This document shows, in pieces, positions 4,886 to 5,750 of a DNA stretch of 5,750 bases. The stretch comes from Paracoccaceae bacterium. Its GTDB lineage: Bacteria; Pseudomonadota; Alphaproteobacteria; Rhodobacterales; Rhodobacteraceae. The stretch is taken from assembly GCA_024644285.1 (NCBI GenBank), contig JAHELH010000167.1, forward strand, positions 1 through 5,750, read 5' to 3'. A program made the position numbers and the translations under genes. Position 1 is the stretch's first letter; the number at the start of each line of letters is the position of its first letter. The notes beneath the pieces were generated by a model. That model saw only the letters and a list, made by a program, of their open reading frames with translations, was not told the origin of the DNA and ran no database searches.

Positions 4886-5750
4886 TCGATGTCGGGAAGG
4901 CCCGCGAGATGCTGCACGGGCGGGACGAGGTCGCGTTTCTCGACCTGCGTGGGGCCGCGCCGTTTTCGGAGGCACACCCTCTCTTCGCGACACCCGGGAA
5001 CTTCGGGCTTCTGGAGGCCGAAATCGGGGAACTGGTGCCGCGATTGGGGACGCGCATACTGCTGTTGGATGCCGGTGACGGCGTGTCGGAGGCTGCGCAG
5101 GTGCTGCTTGCCGGTCTCGGATACACAGATGTGCGGCCCATCGACGGCGGGCACCTCGCGTGGCAAGCGGCCGGCTTTCCGCTCTATTCCGGCGTCCACG
5201 TCCCGTCGAAGACGCTTGGGGAACTGACCGAGATCGCGTTCAAACCCGACGTGATCGGTCCGGACGAACTGGCGCGCCGGTTGGCGGGTGGCACGGAGAT
5301 GTATTTCTTCGATGTGCGCCCCGCCAGCGAACACGGCAAGATGCGCATACCGGGCTCGCGGTGTCTGCCGAACGGCGAAACGGCGCACCGGCTCGGGGCT
5401 TTCGAAAATGACGATCCCATCGTCCTGACCTGCGCTGGCCGGACGCGGGGGTTGATCGGCGCGGCAAGCCTTCGGCTGGTCGCGCCGGAACGCCGGGTCG
5501 TCGCGCTGGAAGACGGGACCCAGGGCTGGGTTCTGTCCGGGCGCGCGCTGGAGCGCGGCGCGGTGGCCGACCGGTTTCCCTCTCTGGACGATCAGGCAAT
5601 GGCGGCGAGCCGTGCACGGGCGGATGCGTTCGCCGATGCGCACGGTATCCAATTCCTGGATCGCGCCGCATTTGAGGTTTGGGCGCAGGACACGGCTCGT
5701 ACGCTGTACCTGTTCGACGTCCGTTCACCGGAAGAAGCCGACGCGGATCC
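4882..5750 (+). CDS. Multidomain rhodanese-like sulfurtransferase (3' truncated by window edge)
   Basis: The frame is open from ATG 4882 to the window end (289 complete codons), with the start overlapping the upstream TGA as ATGA. Rhodanese domains are visible in series. Domain 1 (about 1-105) has FLDLRGAAPFSEAHP and GYTDVRPIDGGHLAW; its active-site loop reads LLDAGDG, with D63 where Cys would be, so it should not transfer sulfur. Domain 2 (about 125-225) has FFDVRPASEHGKMRIPG and the loop CAGRTRG, with candidate catalytic C184, then ALEDGTQGW. A third domain begins with FLDRAAFEVW and LYLFDVRSPEEA (about 258-289) and is cut off. From memory, related proteins are about 530 aa with four domains and a similar acidic loop in domain 1, so that degeneration is probably ancestral. 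The protein probably moves sulfane sulfur to a thiol or other acceptor in the cytosol; no signal peptide is seen. Co-transcription with a TSUP exporter supports a role in sulfur disposal. Confidence 0.88.
   Translation, partial: MIDVGKAREMLHGRDEVAFLDLRGAAPFSEAHPLFATPGNFGLLEAEIGELVPRLGTRILLLDAGDGVSEAAQVLLAGLGYTDVRPIDGGHLAWQAAGFPLYSGVHVPSKTLGELTEIAFKPDVIGPDELARRLAGGTEMYFFDVRPASEHGKMRIPGSRCLPNGETAHRLGAFENDDPIVLTCAGRTRGLIGAASLRLVAPERRVVALEDGTQGWVLSGRALERGAVADRFPSLDDQAMAASRARADAFADAHGIQFLDRAAFEVWAQDTARTLYLFDVRSPEEADAD

Overview
The window looks like a chromosomal segment from a high-GC alphaproteobacterium. GC-rich third codon positions, tight gene packing and the protein families suggest Rhodobacterales or a relative, but this placement is by eye and is only an inference. 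No RNA gene, CRISPR array, insertion sequence or phage feature was seen.

Left part (1-1259): the C-terminal third of an MmgE/PrpD-family protein enters from the left edge on the + strand. It converges with a complete short-chain dehydrogenase/reductase (SDR) gene on the - strand, and their 3' ends overlap by 13 bases. The SDR has the Rossmann fold signatures but lacks both the catalytic Ser and the catalytic Tyr.

Middle (1260-1369): a short divergent intergenic region separates the SDR from a rightward operon. It holds a near-perfect 23-bp palindrome with arms of 10 nt, which looks like a transcription factor operator and overlaps a TTGACA hexamer. A clear Shine-Dalgarno sequence fixes a GTG start at 1370 for the next gene.

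Right part (1370-5750): four tightly packed + strand genes form a probable operon. They are two tandem MmgE/PrpD paralogues (456 and 458 aa, about half identical by eye), a TauE/SafE (TSUP) membrane exporter, and a multidomain rhodanese-like protein that runs off the right edge. Spacings are 10 bases, a 1-base overlap and a 4-base ATGA overlap.

The combination is the interesting part. MmgE/PrpD enzymes act on small di- and tricarboxylates (dehydration, decarboxylation, epimerisation). TSUP exporters and rhodaneses handle sulfite, sulfonates and sulfane sulfur. One reading is a pathway that degrades a sulfur-bearing or sulfur-linked carboxylate, with the MmgE/PrpD pair and possibly the SDR acting on the carbon skeleton, and the exporter and rhodanese disposing of the sulfur. 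That function is a hypothesis. The family assignments are firm. The first tandem paralogue has lost two residues that match active-site positions in characterised family members, while the second keeps all of them, which suggests division of labour or a mixed complex.
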